A program made the position numbers and the translations under genes. From contig NZ_CP056030.1 of the NCBI RefSeq assembly GCF_013374995.1, positions 124,001 to 188,000 on the forward strand: 64,000 bases of DNA, written 5' to 3'. The notes beneath the pieces were generated by a model that was not told the origin of the DNA, made no database searches, and saw only the letters and a list, made by a program, of their open reading frames with translations. Positions 1 through 9,138 of the stretch are shown here, one piece after another (the first letter of the stretch is position 1; every line of letters starts with the position of its first letter). The stretch is from Pseudomonas eucalypticola (lineage in GTDB: Bacteria; Pseudomonadota; Gammaproteobacteria; Pseudomonadales; Pseudomonadaceae).

Positions 1-29
1 CCATGTGAGAGTAGGTCATCGTCAAGATT
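1..29 (+). rRNA. rrf: 5S ribosomal RNA, 3' end only
   Basis: The first bases match the 3' end of the complete 5S gene at 140-255 (same run from the CCATGTGAGAG stretch through GTCAAGATT). The 5' part lies outside the window. It is followed by a terminator and then a second 5S copy, so the rRNA operon ends in tandem 5S genes. Confidence 0.9.
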
Positions 30-37
30 AAATTCCG

Positions 38-77
38 AAACCCCCAGTTGCTAAAGCAGCTGGGGGTTTTGTCTTTT
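38..77 (+). terminator. Rho-independent terminator after first 5S
   Basis: A stem of AACCCCCAG...CTGGGGGTT encloses a short loop and is followed by TTGTCTTTT. The same hairpin with small loop changes recurs after the second 5S gene, so the gene plus terminator was duplicated as a unit. Confidence 0.8.
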
Positions 78-139
78 AGTAGAAGCTCCTACATTTTTGG
101 CTGGCACGTCCCTGGCGACGGACCGGCACACAGAGTTTC

Positions 140-255
140 TTGACGACCATAGAGCATTGGAACCACCTGATCCCATCCCGAACTCAGCAGTGAAACGATG
201 CATCGCCGATGGTAGTGTGGGGTTTCCCCATGTGAGAGTAGGTCATCGTCAAGAT
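140..255 (+). rRNA. rrf: 5S ribosomal RNA, complete
   Basis: About 116 nt with the expected Pseudomonas 5S landmarks: GACGACCATAGAGC near the 5' end, the CCCATCCCGAACTCAG loop, GATGGTAGTGTGGGG, and a 3' end that pairs with the 5' end (TTGACGA with TCGTCAA). It is the distal RNA of an rRNA operon and forms part of the large ribosomal subunit. The exact ends are judged from the terminal pairing. Confidence 0.93.
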
Positions 256-264
256 TGAATTCCG

Positions 265-304
265 AAACCCCCAGCTGCTACGCAGCTGGGGGTTTTGTCT
301 TTTA
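265..304 (+). terminator. Rho-independent terminator after second 5S
   Basis: An AAACCCCCAGCTGC / GCAGCTGGGGGTTT inverted repeat followed by a T-rich tail. It closes the rRNA operon. The 300-410 stretch after it shows no gene I can support. Confidence 0.85.
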
Positions 305-409
305 AGCGTCCGCCAAACCGAGGCGGTAGCCATAACGCCAGCTTTTGTAGCAGCGGACCTGGCCGCGTCCAGGACGACGCGCACCGTCAGGCACACGGCA
401 CACCGACAC

Positions 410-447
410 AAAAAAGCCCCGATTGCTCACGCAACCGGGGCTTTTCA
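410..447 (-). terminator. Terminator of the tag operon
   Basis: AAAAAAGCCCCG, a short loop with GCTCACGCAA, then CGGGGCTTTT. Read on the minus strand it directly follows the tagQ stop at 462. It is probably bidirectional because both arms carry A/T runs. A near copy of this hairpin lies after tssA at 10718-10757. Confidence 0.8.
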
Positions 448-461
448 GTTACAGCGCTCTA

Positions 462-1385
462 TCAAGCCTTGCAGCTGTCCGGCGCCCAGTCTCCCATGTC
501 CGGGCTGCTGCACACCTTGGCCATCAAGCTCTGACCGTTGGCCGCTACCTGCTTGCCTTCAGCCTGCTTGGCCTGGGCGTTCTGCAAGCTCTTTTCGGTA
601 GTCACCGCTTCGGTCGGCACGTTCTTGGCGACCGGCTTCTTCACCTTGGCCTTGGTCTTGGAAGTGGCCTTCACTGGCGTTGTTTGCGCCGCGGCTACCG
701 TCACTACGTCCTGACGCTGCACACCAACCTGTTGCAGGTCTTTCTCATAGGCCTGGCTGTAGGAGTCCACATCCTGGGTAGCCTTGCCGTTCGCCGCGAC
801 GATCAGCTGGTTGCTTTCACGCAGGCCCGAGACGATCTCCGCCAGGCGACGGCGGCCTTCGGTGTCGCTGATGGTCTTGGCTTTGCGAGCCGAGATCAGA
901 CGGTCGAATTCGGCCTGGTAGCAGGTCTGGGAAGCCTTGGCGTAGGCGATGTTCCGGTCCATGGACTGGCTGCTGCTGTCCAGGTCGGAGGCGTAGGAGC
1001 CGATACGCTGTTTGTCGTCGGTGATCTGCTTTTGTTTCTGGGTGTAGTAACCCACCGCGCCACCGGCCAGCGCGCCGCCAGCGACACCAATGGCAGCGTT
1101 GCGGCCCATCTTGTCCTTATCCCCGGCCAGGGCACCGGTCACACCGCCCAGCAGGCCACCGACGACCGCGCCGGTGGCTACCGACTTGGTCACGTCCGAA
1201 TCGGTGCTGCGCAGGTGTTCCACTGGCTCGTAGCAGGTAGGGTAGTACTCGACCTTGGTGGTCTGGGCCACCTTGGAGGTTGGCGATGTGGCACAGCCGC
1301 CCAGCACGAGGGTAAAGCTGGTCGCGATCAGCAGAGCACTGCGGCGCGCACCGGCGGCCGTGAAAGTGTTGAGGGTCGAACGCAT
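462..1385 (-). CDS. tagQ: TagQ-like outer-membrane lipoprotein
   Basis: Last gene of the tagTSRQ operon. I start it at the ATG at 1385 (MRSTLNTF) because this gives a lipoprotein signal: a basic start, a hydrophobic stretch, then a lipobox LVLGGC whose Cys would be lipidated. Residues around 70-115 hold a glycine-zipper region (GAVVGGLLGG, then GGALAGGAVGYY), typical of outer-membrane-associated lipoproteins. The C-terminal half is Ala/Lys-rich and ends in DMGDWAPDSCKA. In P. aeruginosa the corresponding TagQ anchors TagR to the outer membrane in the threonine-phosphorylation pathway. That role is inferred here from gene order after tagR. A short second copy of its 3' end lies at 10773-10823. 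Confidence 0.78.
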   Translation of the reverse strand: MRSTLNTFTAAGARRSALLIATSFTLVLGGCATSPTSKVAQTTKVEYYPTCYEPVEHLRSTDSDVTKSVATGAVVGGLLGGVTGALAGDKDKMGRNAAIGVAGGALAGGAVGYYTQKQKQITDDKQRIGSYASDLDSSSQSMDRNIAYAKASQTCYQAEFDRLISARKAKTISDTEGRRRLAEIVSGLRESNQLIVAANGKATQDVDSYSQAYEKDLQQVGVQRQDVVTVAAAQTTPVKATSKTKAKVKKPVAKNVPTEAVTTEKSLQNAQAKQAEGKQVAANGQSLMAKVCSSPDMGDWAPDSCKA

Positions 1386-1471
1386 GATGGGTATCTCTTC
1401 CTTTGGTTTGTCTATCCTGGCCGGGCTGCCACCATGGCGGCCCGGCCTTGCACGCTCACTCGTCAGCCTGG

Positions 1472-3178
1472 TCATTGCTTCTTACCAGACTGGGCGAGCA
1501 GTTCCTTCAAAATCACCTCTGGGTCGGCCCGCTGTTGCTTGCGGTAATTGCCGACATGGGTGACGAACAATGTGGCGCGCGCCACCAGGCTTTTGCCCAG
1601 CACCGGCTTGCGCCCCAGTTCTTCCTTGACTCGTTGAAATTGCGCCTGGATCACCGCATCGGTGTAACGGGTGCCGGTGGCCAGGTTGTCGATATAGATC
1701 GCTACGGCACCATCCAGGGCGCTGCGGCCGTTGTCGATGGCAGAGCCGATCAGGTCGGCGCTCGCCTGGTCCTTCATCGCCAGGGCCTTGTCGCGGGTGG
1801 TGCGCAGATTGGTCAGGCGAATGTTGTAGTTGTTGATGGTCTCGGCCACCAGCGCTGAAGACTGGATCAGGTTGCCCGCCGCCTCCTCGCGCTGTTTGGC
1901 GATCAACGAGACATTGCGCTTGAGTTCTTCGTTGACCAGCCCCAATTCGGCTTGCAGACGTGGGTCGACACTGGCGGCAATGATGCCGTCCAGGCGCTTG
2001 GTCGGGTCCTGGGCGTCGTCGATGGCATCGGTGAGCGAGGCCAGGCGGCCTTCCTTCTGCCATTGCGCGAACAGTTCGCTATAGCGCGACCGCGGCGCGG
2101 CCAGGGCGCCCAGTGCCACGCGAAAGCCGGTGGTTTCATTGCGTTGCTCGGTACCATCGGCGGCAAACAACGGGTATTCCCGACGCATGCCGGTGAACAG
2201 TGTCATCTCGCCTTCCAGGTAGTTGCCGCCCTTGACCACAAAGCCGCCATAGGTGCCCTGACGACGCCCGGCGCTGACGAGTTGGAACGACTCCTGGACC
2301 ATTTCAGCGGCATTGCCGATCACGTCGAACAGGCCGATGGGATTGGGCAGCCTGGTGCCAATGGGCAGCAGCCGCGCGCCCTGGCCGGTCCCCCCTGCCA
2401 CCTGGCTGAAAACGGCATAGTCGGCCAGTGGTGCATCTTCGTCGCTGCCTTCCCTGTGCCGGGGAAACAACCGGCCTTCCAGTTCCTGCCGGCTGACCGC
2501 CTGGCCACCCCGTGCGGCGTATTCCCACTCCACCTCAGTCGGCAGGCGCACGAAACCCAGGCCACCATCTTCGGCGCTGGTACCGCGGCCACTCACGGGC
2601 AGCAGGTCGCGGTGGTACTTCATGAGCCAGGCGCTGTAGACGGCGGCGAAGCGCTCGGCCTCGAAGTGCGACAGCATGACCTTGGGCAGGCGCCCGGCCA
2701 TGGCATCATCGGCTTCGCAGGCAGGGGCTGGTTCGCCGCTGGCCAGAGACTGCGCCTGGCCCATCACCTGGGCGTACTGGCGGGCCGTGACCTCATACTT
2801 GCCGACGAAATACAGCATGGGCTTGAGGGGATTGCCCGCGCCGCTCTTGGGCAGCAAGGGGGCAAGGGTTTTGCGCCAGTCCTCGGCCAGGTCGTTGAGG
2901 GTGAACTGGCCGTTGATGTAATCGCGCCGGTAGCCGGAAATGAAAGACTGCTTGTAGCCGGCCTCACCTTCGCTGAAGGGGTAGCCCAGGTTGATCTCGC
3001 GATCGTCCAGCGGTCCGTTGGCGAGCACGTACACATAGCGGAATACCATCTCGCCCCCGCATGGCAGCGGCAGGCTGACGTCGTCGGGCAGCGGCTTGGG
3101 GTTGTCGAACTTGTTCTCGTCGGCCACGGCCAGTGAACTGGCGGCGACCAACGCAGCGAGTGCCCAGTGTCTAAACAT
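1472..3178 (-). CDS. tagR: TagR-like periplasmic FGE-sulfatase-domain protein
   Basis: 568 aa with an N-terminal signal peptide (MFRHWALAALVAASSLAVA). A formylglycine-generating-enzyme-like domain spans roughly residues 110-360, seen in GKYEVTARQYAQVM, RLPTEVEWEYAARGG and the late VVKGGNYLEGE...TGFRVAL segment. A long helical C-terminal region follows. TagR in P. aeruginosa is a periplasmic activator of the PpkA kinase that controls T6SS firing. Position between tagS and tagQ supports the name. The start overlaps the end of tagS by 8 nt, so the genes are translationally linked. The presumed kinase partner, ppkA, is truncated just upstream (5053-5650). Confidence 0.85.
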   Translation of the reverse strand: MFRHWALAALVAASSLAVADENKFDNPKPLPDDVSLPLPCGGEMVFRYVYVLANGPLDDREINLGYPFSEGEAGYKQSFISGYRRDYINGQFTLNDLAEDWRKTLAPLLPKSGAGNPLKPMLYFVGKYEVTARQYAQVMGQAQSLASGEPAPACEADDAMAGRLPKVMLSHFEAERFAAVYSAWLMKYHRDLLPVSGRGTSAEDGGLGFVRLPTEVEWEYAARGGQAVSRQELEGRLFPRHREGSDEDAPLADYAVFSQVAGGTGQGARLLPIGTRLPNPIGLFDVIGNAAEMVQESFQLVSAGRRQGTYGGFVVKGGNYLEGEMTLFTGMRREYPLFAADGTEQRNETTGFRVALGALAAPRSRYSELFAQWQKEGRLASLTDAIDDAQDPTKRLDGIIAASVDPRLQAELGLVNEELKRNVSLIAKQREEAAGNLIQSSALVAETINNYNIRLTNLRTTRDKALAMKDQASADLIGSAIDNGRSALDGAVAIYIDNLATGTRYTDAVIQAQFQRVKEELGRKPVLGKSLVARATLFVTHVGNYRKQQRADPEVILKELLAQSGKKQ

Positions 3179-4352
3179 CGCGAATTCCTTGTGCGGGCTG
3201 CAGGCGCGTCACCCGCCAGCCGCCCGCCATGGCTGCCAGCAGGCTGACTGCCAGGATCGCCAGCAGCGCGATGGCCAGGTGCGCGGGCAGCAGGTGGCTG
3301 GCCAATTGATCGAAGAGAGTATTGAGAACAGCGGCACCTGCGGCGTACACCATCACCGCCAGCAGGGCAGCCAGGAAGGCGCTGTAGAGCGCCTGCAGGA
3401 GGACAAAGGCGAGTAGGGCAGTGGTGCGCAATCCCAGCAAGCGGAGTACCGCCAAGGCGCGCCGCTTGCGCTCCACGGCGGCCAGGGTGCCAGCGGCAAT
3501 GGCGGCAAAGGCTCCGCCGCAGGCCAGCCCGGCGATCAACCAGAATACAGTGGATAACCGACGGCTCAGGGCTTGTACCTGCTCGATGGCGCCAGCCTGG
3601 GTGGCCACGCTCAGGCCTAGCCCGGCGAAGTACTGACGCAGCGGTTCCACGCCAGCCAGGTCGCGTGCATACAGCCGGAAGGCGGGGTACACGCGCTCGC
3701 TGCCAGGTGCGCTGCCAGCCCAGCCCAGCGCGGGCACGGCGCGCCCATCGCGGTAATCCTCGGCGGCCTCCAGCAGCACGAGCGGGGCAAAGATCGCGTC
3801 GCGTTGAAAGGCAGCAATGGGCAATATTCCCGCCACTTGCAACGTGACCCGCTGGGTCTGCACTTGCCCGGCATCCTGGCGAGAGATCAGCGCAACCAGG
3901 GGCTGGCCGGCCTGGGCATGGAGTTTTTGCGCAGCGGTCTGGCTCAATAGCACGTCCCGGACGCCGGTGGGCGCGGCGACGTGGCCTAGCAGCGGGTCGC
4001 CCGCCGCGGTAGGGACCATCTCCACCGCCAGTGCCCTGCCGTCAGGGTCAAGCAGGTCGGCGGTGGCGGCGATCTGTCGGGTGCGGGGCAGGGCGAAGCC
4101 CACGTCCGGCCGTGCGGCCAGCGCCTCGATGTCGCCAGCGCTGAAGCGGCCACCCGCCAAGGGGATGATTTCTCGTACGCCTGGGTCCTGCTGCAAACGC
4201 TCGGTCAGCCCATTGATCAGGCCAAATTTGAGCCCGAACAGCAACAGCAATGGTGCCACCACCGCCACCAGGGCCAGCACCGCGCACAACGACAGGCGCC
4301 ACTCGTCACGCCAGTCTTGCCAGGCCAATGTAGCGATCAGTGAACGGCGCAT
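3171..4352 (-). CDS. tagS: TagS-like ABC transporter permease
   Basis: 393 aa inner-membrane protein. One transmembrane helix lies at about residues 20-45 (LCAVLALVAVVAPLLLLFGL), followed by a large periplasmic region and three C-terminal helices around 270-290, 315-340 and 355-380. This is the layout of MacB/FtsX-type permeases (type VII ABC exporters). It pairs with the ATPase encoded immediately before it; the stop of tagT and the start of tagS share position 4352. TagTS is known to act in the T6SS threonine-phosphorylation pathway, but its substrate is not established. Confidence 0.82.
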   Translation of the reverse strand: MRRSLIATLAWQDWRDEWRLSLCAVLALVAVVAPLLLLFGLKFGLINGLTERLQQDPGVREIIPLAGGRFSAGDIEALAARPDVGFALPRTRQIAATADLLDPDGRALAVEMVPTAAGDPLLGHVAAPTGVRDVLLSQTAAQKLHAQAGQPLVALISRQDAGQVQTQRVTLQVAGILPIAAFQRDAIFAPLVLLEAAEDYRDGRAVPALGWAGSAPGSERVYPAFRLYARDLAGVEPLRQYFAGLGLSVATQAGAIEQVQALSRRLSTVFWLIAGLACGGAFAAIAAGTLAAVERKRRALAVLRLLGLRTTALLAFVLLQALYSAFLAALLAVMVYAAGAAVLNTLFDQLASHLLPAHLAIALLAILAVSLLAAMAGGWRVTRLQPAQGIRDV

Positions 4353-5056
4353 CAGGGCTGTACCACGCGCGCGGTGACGCCGCCATCGGCATCGCGAGCC
4401 GATGTCAGGTGCAGCAGGGGCAGGCCGCAGCGGCGAGCCAATTGTTCATCATGGGTGGCTACCACGCGGGTAGCGCCCTGTTCCCCGGCCTGGGCCAGCA
4501 ACAATTGCATGACCCGCTCGGCGTTGATCGGGTCCAGCGAGGCAGTGGGTTCGTCGGCCAGCAACAGTCGAGGCGCATGGGCGAGGGCGCGGGCACAGCT
4601 GACCCGCTGGCGCTGCCCGACCGACAACTGCGCGGGTTTCTTACCCAGGTGGTCACTGATACCCAGGCGCTCGGCCAGGTGCTCGATGGTGCCATCTTCC
4701 GGCAAACCCAGCAGGGCACGTGGCAGGTTGATGTTGGCCCTTACGGTGGTGAACCCCAGCAGGCCGCCGGTCTGCAGTACATAACCCAAGTGCCGGCTGC
4801 GCAGATCCGCGAGCTTGTCGTGGTGCCCGTCCTGCCACAGCCGGGCGACATCGGTGTCGCAAAAGCGGAAGTGCGCAGCCTGTTGCGGTGCAGCCACCAG
4901 TGCCAGGAGGTCGAGCAGGGTGCTCTTACCGCAGCCGCTGGGCCCGACCAGGGCGTATTGCTGACCCGCGCCCAGGCGCAGTTGCTCCACCACCAGGCTG
5001 TAGCGTTGGGGCCCATGGCCCCGTGTGATTCGTACGTCGCGCAGGTCGAGGATCAT
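4352..5056 (-). CDS. tagT: TagT-like ABC transporter ATPase
   Basis: 234 aa nucleotide-binding subunit. Walker A GPSGCGKST is at residues 38-46, the ABC signature LSVGQRQRV at about 143, and Walker B LLLADEP with its D-loop ASLD at about 160-170; the H-loop is VVATHDEQ. The family resembles LolD/MacB ATPases. It partners TagS. The start overlaps the preceding ppkA remnant's stop by 4 nt (ATGA type), so ppkA and tagT were once one operon, as in the P. aeruginosa HSI-I cluster. Confidence 0.87.
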   Translation of the reverse strand: MILDLRDVRITRGHGPQRYSLVVEQLRLGAGQQYALVGPSGCGKSTLLDLLALVAAPQQAAHFRFCDTDVARLWQDGHHDKLADLRSRHLGYVLQTGGLLGFTTVRANINLPRALLGLPEDGTIEHLAERLGISDHLGKKPAQLSVGQRQRVSCARALAHAPRLLLADEPTASLDPINAERVMQLLLAQAGEQGATRVVATHDEQLARRCGLPLLHLTSARDADGGVTARVVQP

Positions 5057-5650
5057 GGCAGCGTCGACAGCGGTACACGGTACAGGGCGTCACCTGGCTC
5101 GGCATCACCGAAGCGCACCCAGTTGGCCAGGTCATTATGGAAGGTTTCGTAGAGCTGGATCTTGGACTCCAGCTCGTCGATGAAATCCTCTTGCTCGGCG
5201 ACCGACAGCGACAACCACAGGTCTTGGGTCATGGTTAGCGCCTTGCTGCGGTAGGGCAGACCCTGCAGGTATTCCCCCAGCACGCCGCCATCGGCCAGGT
5301 TGGCACCGCTGCGCAGTGCCGAGGGGTCGCGGCTCATGTAGGCACTGGCGCTGGCGATTTCCTGGAAAAAGTCCTTGGGCGATGTCTGCGTCTTGCGGGC
5401 GGCATCGACGATCAGTTTCAGGGACTGTTGCAGGTCATTGAGTTGTAGCTTGGTCAGCAACACGCAAACCTGAAAGGCCGGGAGCGCGGGGTTGGTCAGG
5501 TCGCGGTCTGCCGTCCACGCGCTGACGAGCTGAGGAGCTGAGGAGCTTTATTGGCCGCGCGGTGGCCGAGGAAGTCCATGTGCATGGCATAGCCGATGGC
5601 TGCCGACTTGTCCGTCAGGCTCGGCGAGTTGGCCAGCAGCGGTGCCGGCG
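5053..5650 (-). pseudogene. ppkA: ppkA 3' remnant (T6SS Ser/Thr kinase), truncated and frameshifted
   Basis: The readable part runs from a DKSAAIGYAMHMDFLG segment (about 5570-5620), through a frame break, to WTADRDLTNPALPAF, LLTKLQLNDLQ and the C-terminal YRVPLSTLP. I read this as the C-terminal von Willebrand-type region of PpkA-family proteins, which end in a similar way. The two frames join if one copy of an 8-bp tandem repeat (TGAGGAGC twice at 5531-5546 on the plus strand) is removed, giving KAPQLVSAWTADRDL. The kinase domain is missing: upstream sequence is Rhs core on the opposite strand. A 136-aa ORF could still start at the GTG at 5463. The family call is from memory of the motif order, not a search. 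Confidence 0.68.
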
Positions 5651-7599
5651 GTTGCTCGCTGCGCTGACCAATGAAAACGGCGAGAGCTACCGCTTCACCT
5701 GGGACGCTGGTGACCGCTTGATCGAACAGCAGGACCTGGACGGCAGCGCCCGCCGTTACGGTTACGATGCGATGAACAGCGTCGTTGCCGTGCAGTATCG
5801 GCCGGCTTCGCACGGCACGGGCCTGACCTTGGTTCAAGAGGCTGCGCCTGTATTTCATTGGCTGCAGCGTGACGCCATCGGCCAACTGCGCGCCAAACTC
5901 ACCGACGATGGCCGCACCGCCTACACCTACGACCCTGTCGGCCAACTCACCGAGATTGGCTTCACAGGTTGGGACGGCAGCGAACAAACGTTGGGCTTCG
6001 CCTATGACGCCCTAGGCCAGTTGCTGGAAGACACCAGCGCCGCCGGCACCTTGCAGCATCACTACGACGAACTCGGCAACCTGATCCAGACCCAGCTACC
6101 GGACGGTCGCTGGCTCAACCGCCTGTACTACGGCAGCGGCCACCTGCACCAACTCAACCTCGACGGCCGCGTGATCAGCGACTTCGAGCGCGACCGGCTG
6201 CACCGCGAAGTACTGCGCACCCAAGGCCAACTCAATACCCGCAGCGACTACGACCGCAGCGGCCGTTTGCTCAGCCGCAAACGCCGGGTAAGCAGCTTGC
6301 CGGCCGTGCTGCCGGCACCGGTACAGAAGCGATACGAATATGACCCCAGCGACAACCTGATCGGCCGCTTCGATCAGCAAAACGATGAGCGCCGCCAGGA
6401 CCTGCTGCACTACGACGCCACCGGCCGAATCATGGCCGCCCAATCCGGCGCCCGCACCGAAACCTTCGCCTACGACGCGGCCGCCAACCTGCTCGACGGC
6501 CCGGGCGTGGGCGCAGGACTGGTGGTGCACAACAAACTGCTGACCTATCAGGACAAACGCTACCGCTACGATGGCTTTGGCCGGCTGATCGAGAAGCGCA
6601 AGGGCAGCCATGTGGTGCAGCGGTTCAGCTATGACGCTGAGCATCGCATCAAAGAGATTCGGACCCAGGATGGGCACCGCGAGACAGTGCTGCGCATGAC
6701 GTACGACCCGTTGGGTCGGCGGATTGGCAAAAGCGAGCATGACGCCAAGGGCTTTCCGCTAGGCGAGACGCGGTTTGATTGGGATGGATTGCGGCTGCTG
6801 CAGGAGCATCGCCAAGGCCACAGCAGCCTCTATCTCTACTCCAGCGAAGGCAGCTACGACCCGCTGGCGCGGGTCGACGGCATTGGGCCTGAGGCGCGGA
6901 TTCGCTATTACCACAACGACCTGAACGGGCTGCCTGAACAACTGACCGAAACGGACGGCCATACCGTGTGGCGGGCCAAGTATCAGGTGTGGGGCAACAC
7001 GGTCGAGGAGGTGCGGGAGCCGTACTACATTGAAGAGCAGAACCTGCGGTTTCAGGGGCAGTACCTGGACCGGGAGACGGGGCTGCACTACAACACGTTT
7101 CGGTTTTATGATCCGGATGTGGGAAGGTTGTGTTTCACCGGATCCGATTGGGTTGTTGGGCGGCAATAATTTATATCGGTACGCCCCCAATCCGATTGAA
7201 TAGCTAGACCCTCTTGGACTTAGTTGCAACACAGATGCGAAGAAACTAGCCTCTAATCTTGGTGCGAAACCGATGGGCGGCGGCCAGTACGACGCCCATC
7301 ATATTGTCATGTCTAACTCAAAAGATCATCGTATGATAGCTTTGAGAGCTCAGATGGAAGATCTTAAAATAGACATAAATGACAAGAGAAATGGCATATG
7401 GCTTCCGAATACACATGCTGGCCGGGCACCGGGGAGTCTTGAGACCTTACATAAGGGGCAAGGCGTACATGGCATTTCTTACAAGCAACATGTATTTGAT
7501 ACTCTGTCCGGGAAAACCACTAAAAAAGATTTTTTGAGTGCTCTTAGTGCTCTGAAGTCAGAACTTAGTACAGGCAAAACTTTTCCACTAAGGAGGTAG
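5650..7599 (+). pseudogene. Rhs core fragment with AHH nuclease tip, broken
   Basis: From about 5660 the sequence encodes Rhs/YD repeats ([40 protein letters not shown]) and ends with the Rhs core signature HYNTFRFYDPDVGR. There is no N-terminus. Two lesions follow: a frameshift at about 7125-7140 (GRL then out of frame instead of GRF.. DPIGL) and an in-frame TAG at about 7200 where other copies have TGG before LDPLGL. Beyond them the tip reads to 7599 and contains YDAHHIVMS and NGIWLPNTHAGRAP, the AHH signature of HNH/EndoVII-superfamily nucleases. The tip has its own possible ATG at 7273 but no good ribosome site. This Rhs core is a different lineage from the 38-50 kb copies. Confidence 0.82.
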
Positions 7600-7601
7600 G
7601 T

Positions 7602-8201
7602 GTGAACGAATCGATATTGGAGTTCGAAGTCAAGCGCATGTTGGAAAGGATGGAGGATGAAAACTTCACTTCGCGCATGCTTTCAAATTTTGAGTCATTA
7701 TCTTTTGATGAAGAATTTTGGTCGCGGGGGCCAGCTTACGTCCTGCTTCCGTACGGGTTGGAATTAACGGGCTACCCACCTGCCAAAAAGTTTTCTAAAC
7801 GCCTAAAGGGCGATAAAAATCTACACCACTATAAGGTCTCGGGTGGCAATGTTGTCAGCGCCGTTTCTCTAAATGAAAAAGGCCGTGTCGTTGATGTGGA
7901 AGTTTTTTTTCAAGAGTCTGAGAATTGTTTTTCTATTCGATTTGACAACGATCATCTTCCAGTCAGTTCGACTGAGCTGTACACGCTTGAGGGTAAGGTC
8001 GATTTCGCCATCAGGGTGGATATAGATGGTGACTATTGGGCGTACAAGTATTTTTATGAGGGCGGAAAGGTAGTTAAGATGCTGGCCAATGCATCCAATA
8101 GCCCGCCGAACATTGAGATATATGTAGAGTACGAAATTGAGAAATTGTCAGGTCTTTATTTTTTGAAAGACGCTCGTAAGGTTTACTTGTACGGAGGGTA
8201 G
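7602..8201 (+). CDS. Putative immunity protein for the AHH tip
   Basis: 199 aa, GTG start, preceded by an excellent ribosome site (AAGGAGG, 7590-7596) inside the toxin 3' end; only 2 nt separate it from the toxin stop. No family recognised. It is acidic, has no signal peptide or membrane helix, and contains several beta-type stretches (NVVSAVSLNEKGRVVDVEVFF). Immediate position after an AHH nuclease tip makes a cognate cytoplasmic immunity role likely. The gene is intact although the toxin upstream is broken. Base composition is clearly more AT-rich than the Rhs core, as for most tip/immunity pairs in this window. Confidence 0.7.
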   Translation: MNESILEFEVKRMLERMEDENFTSRMLSNFESLSFDEEFWSRGPAYVLLPYGLELTGYPPAKKFSKRLKGDKNLHHYKVSGGNVVSAVSLNEKGRVVDVEVFFQESENCFSIRFDNDHLPVSSTELYTLEGKVDFAIRVDIDGDYWAYKYFYEGGKVVKMLANASNSPPNIEIYVEYEIEKLSGLYFLKDARKVYLYGG

Positions 8202-8330
8202 GGTAGCTTTCCTACTACGAAGGGAGGGCATCAGGTCAACAGGCTTTGTGTAACCCTTCGATTATCCTCGCCCGCAACAACACCATACTGCGCACGCGAA
8301 GGAGAACAGCCTGCGTAAGGATATTGAAAT

Positions 8331-8576
8331 CATGGTGTTGGTGTTGATGGTGCGGAGAATGGTGTGTTTCTTCCGAATCGACACAATATGGATAATAGTG
8401 TGCCGGGCATATTGCATAACGGAAGGCACCCCAATTCTTATGTGGTCGCTGTCAATGATATTATCATTGCCGCGGATGGGACCGGGGGGCAAGCTGTGTT
8501 GAGATCACTCGGCGGTATTCGAGAGCAGCTACTTTCCAGCGGCAGAAATGCGAAATGGTCCGACCTTTTTACTTGA
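8331..8576 (+). pseudogene. Toxin tip relic (AHH-type C-terminal part)
   Basis: Open frame reading HGVGVDGAENGVFLPN, then a HPNSYV segment, ending WSDLFT at 8576. The pattern of D..NGVFLP followed by a conserved His-x-x-x-Y resembles the second half of AHH nuclease tips such as the one at 7273-7599. The catalytic AHH part and any Rhs core are missing. The 8205-8330 stretch before it shows no other gene. Likely the remains of a displaced tip whose immunity gene follows at once. Confidence 0.55.
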
Positions 8577-8583
8577 GGTTTTG

Positions 8584-9123
8584 ATGAGTAAATTTTACGT
8601 GCTGGTGCAGGATGACAAGTTTAAATCGCTTTTGGATTCTCCGAGCTCTCTTGGACTTTATGAATTCTCTGTCGCCCTTGCGTATGGTGAGGCTACTGTA
8701 GATGAGGAGGCCGGGGTCTACGATCTGGTTTACAATACCGAGCACAAGAGAGGGAAATCTGCATCTGATGTTTTTACGTATTTTCGTCCTGTTATTGTTT
8801 TTTCTCGGAAGGTCTATGATGGGTTGGATTACTTGAAGAAGTTTCCAGAGGTACGTATAAATAGTCCGGTAAAAAGTCATGTTGCAATATTCATTGATAC
8901 TTCGTTGGTAGGGGTTTTTGATAGGCAGCGCTCTAAGTATGATGAGTGGCCTGATGGTTATGTTGTCTATGATTTGGTGTTGCGCGATATGGATGATGTT
9001 ACTTGTGATATATTCAGGGTGGCGGAGTCGCCAAAGGTGGTAGTGGTCTCGCAAAAATTTAAGGATGATGTGGAGTCGATGAATGTCAAAGGGTTTTCAT
9101 TTCGAGAGTTGAAAGTTTCTTAA
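8584..9123 (+). CDS. Putative immunity protein (Imm43/Imm11-like)
   Basis: 179 aa if started at the ATG at 8584, which follows TTGAGGTTTTG; an upstream in-frame start would add 12 residues that belong to the toxin relic. Features: YFRPVIVFSRKVYDGL, a VFDRQRSKYDEW segment and a C-terminal VVVSQKFKDDVESMNVKGFSF. The order of a 'what is fixed residue' segment, a DIFR segment and a final 'vs..F' block is like the DUF1629/Imm11 and Imm43 immunity families. I give that only as a resemblance. No membrane segment. AT-rich relative to the chromosome. Confidence 0.6.
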   Translation: MSKFYVLVQDDKFKSLLDSPSSLGLYEFSVALAYGEATVDEEAGVYDLVYNTEHKRGKSASDVFTYFRPVIVFSRKVYDGLDYLKKFPEVRINSPVKSHVAIFIDTSLVGVFDRQRSKYDEWPDGYVVYDLVLRDMDDVTCDIFRVAESPKVVVVSQKFKDDVESMNVKGFSFRELKVS

Positions 9124-9138
9124 TGTATTTGATCCGGA

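Noticed and set aside
5496..5987. 163-codon minus-strand ORF as an independent gene
   Set aside because: Only its last ~40 codons are meaningful and they belong to the ppkA remnant; the rest is antisense of Rhs core.
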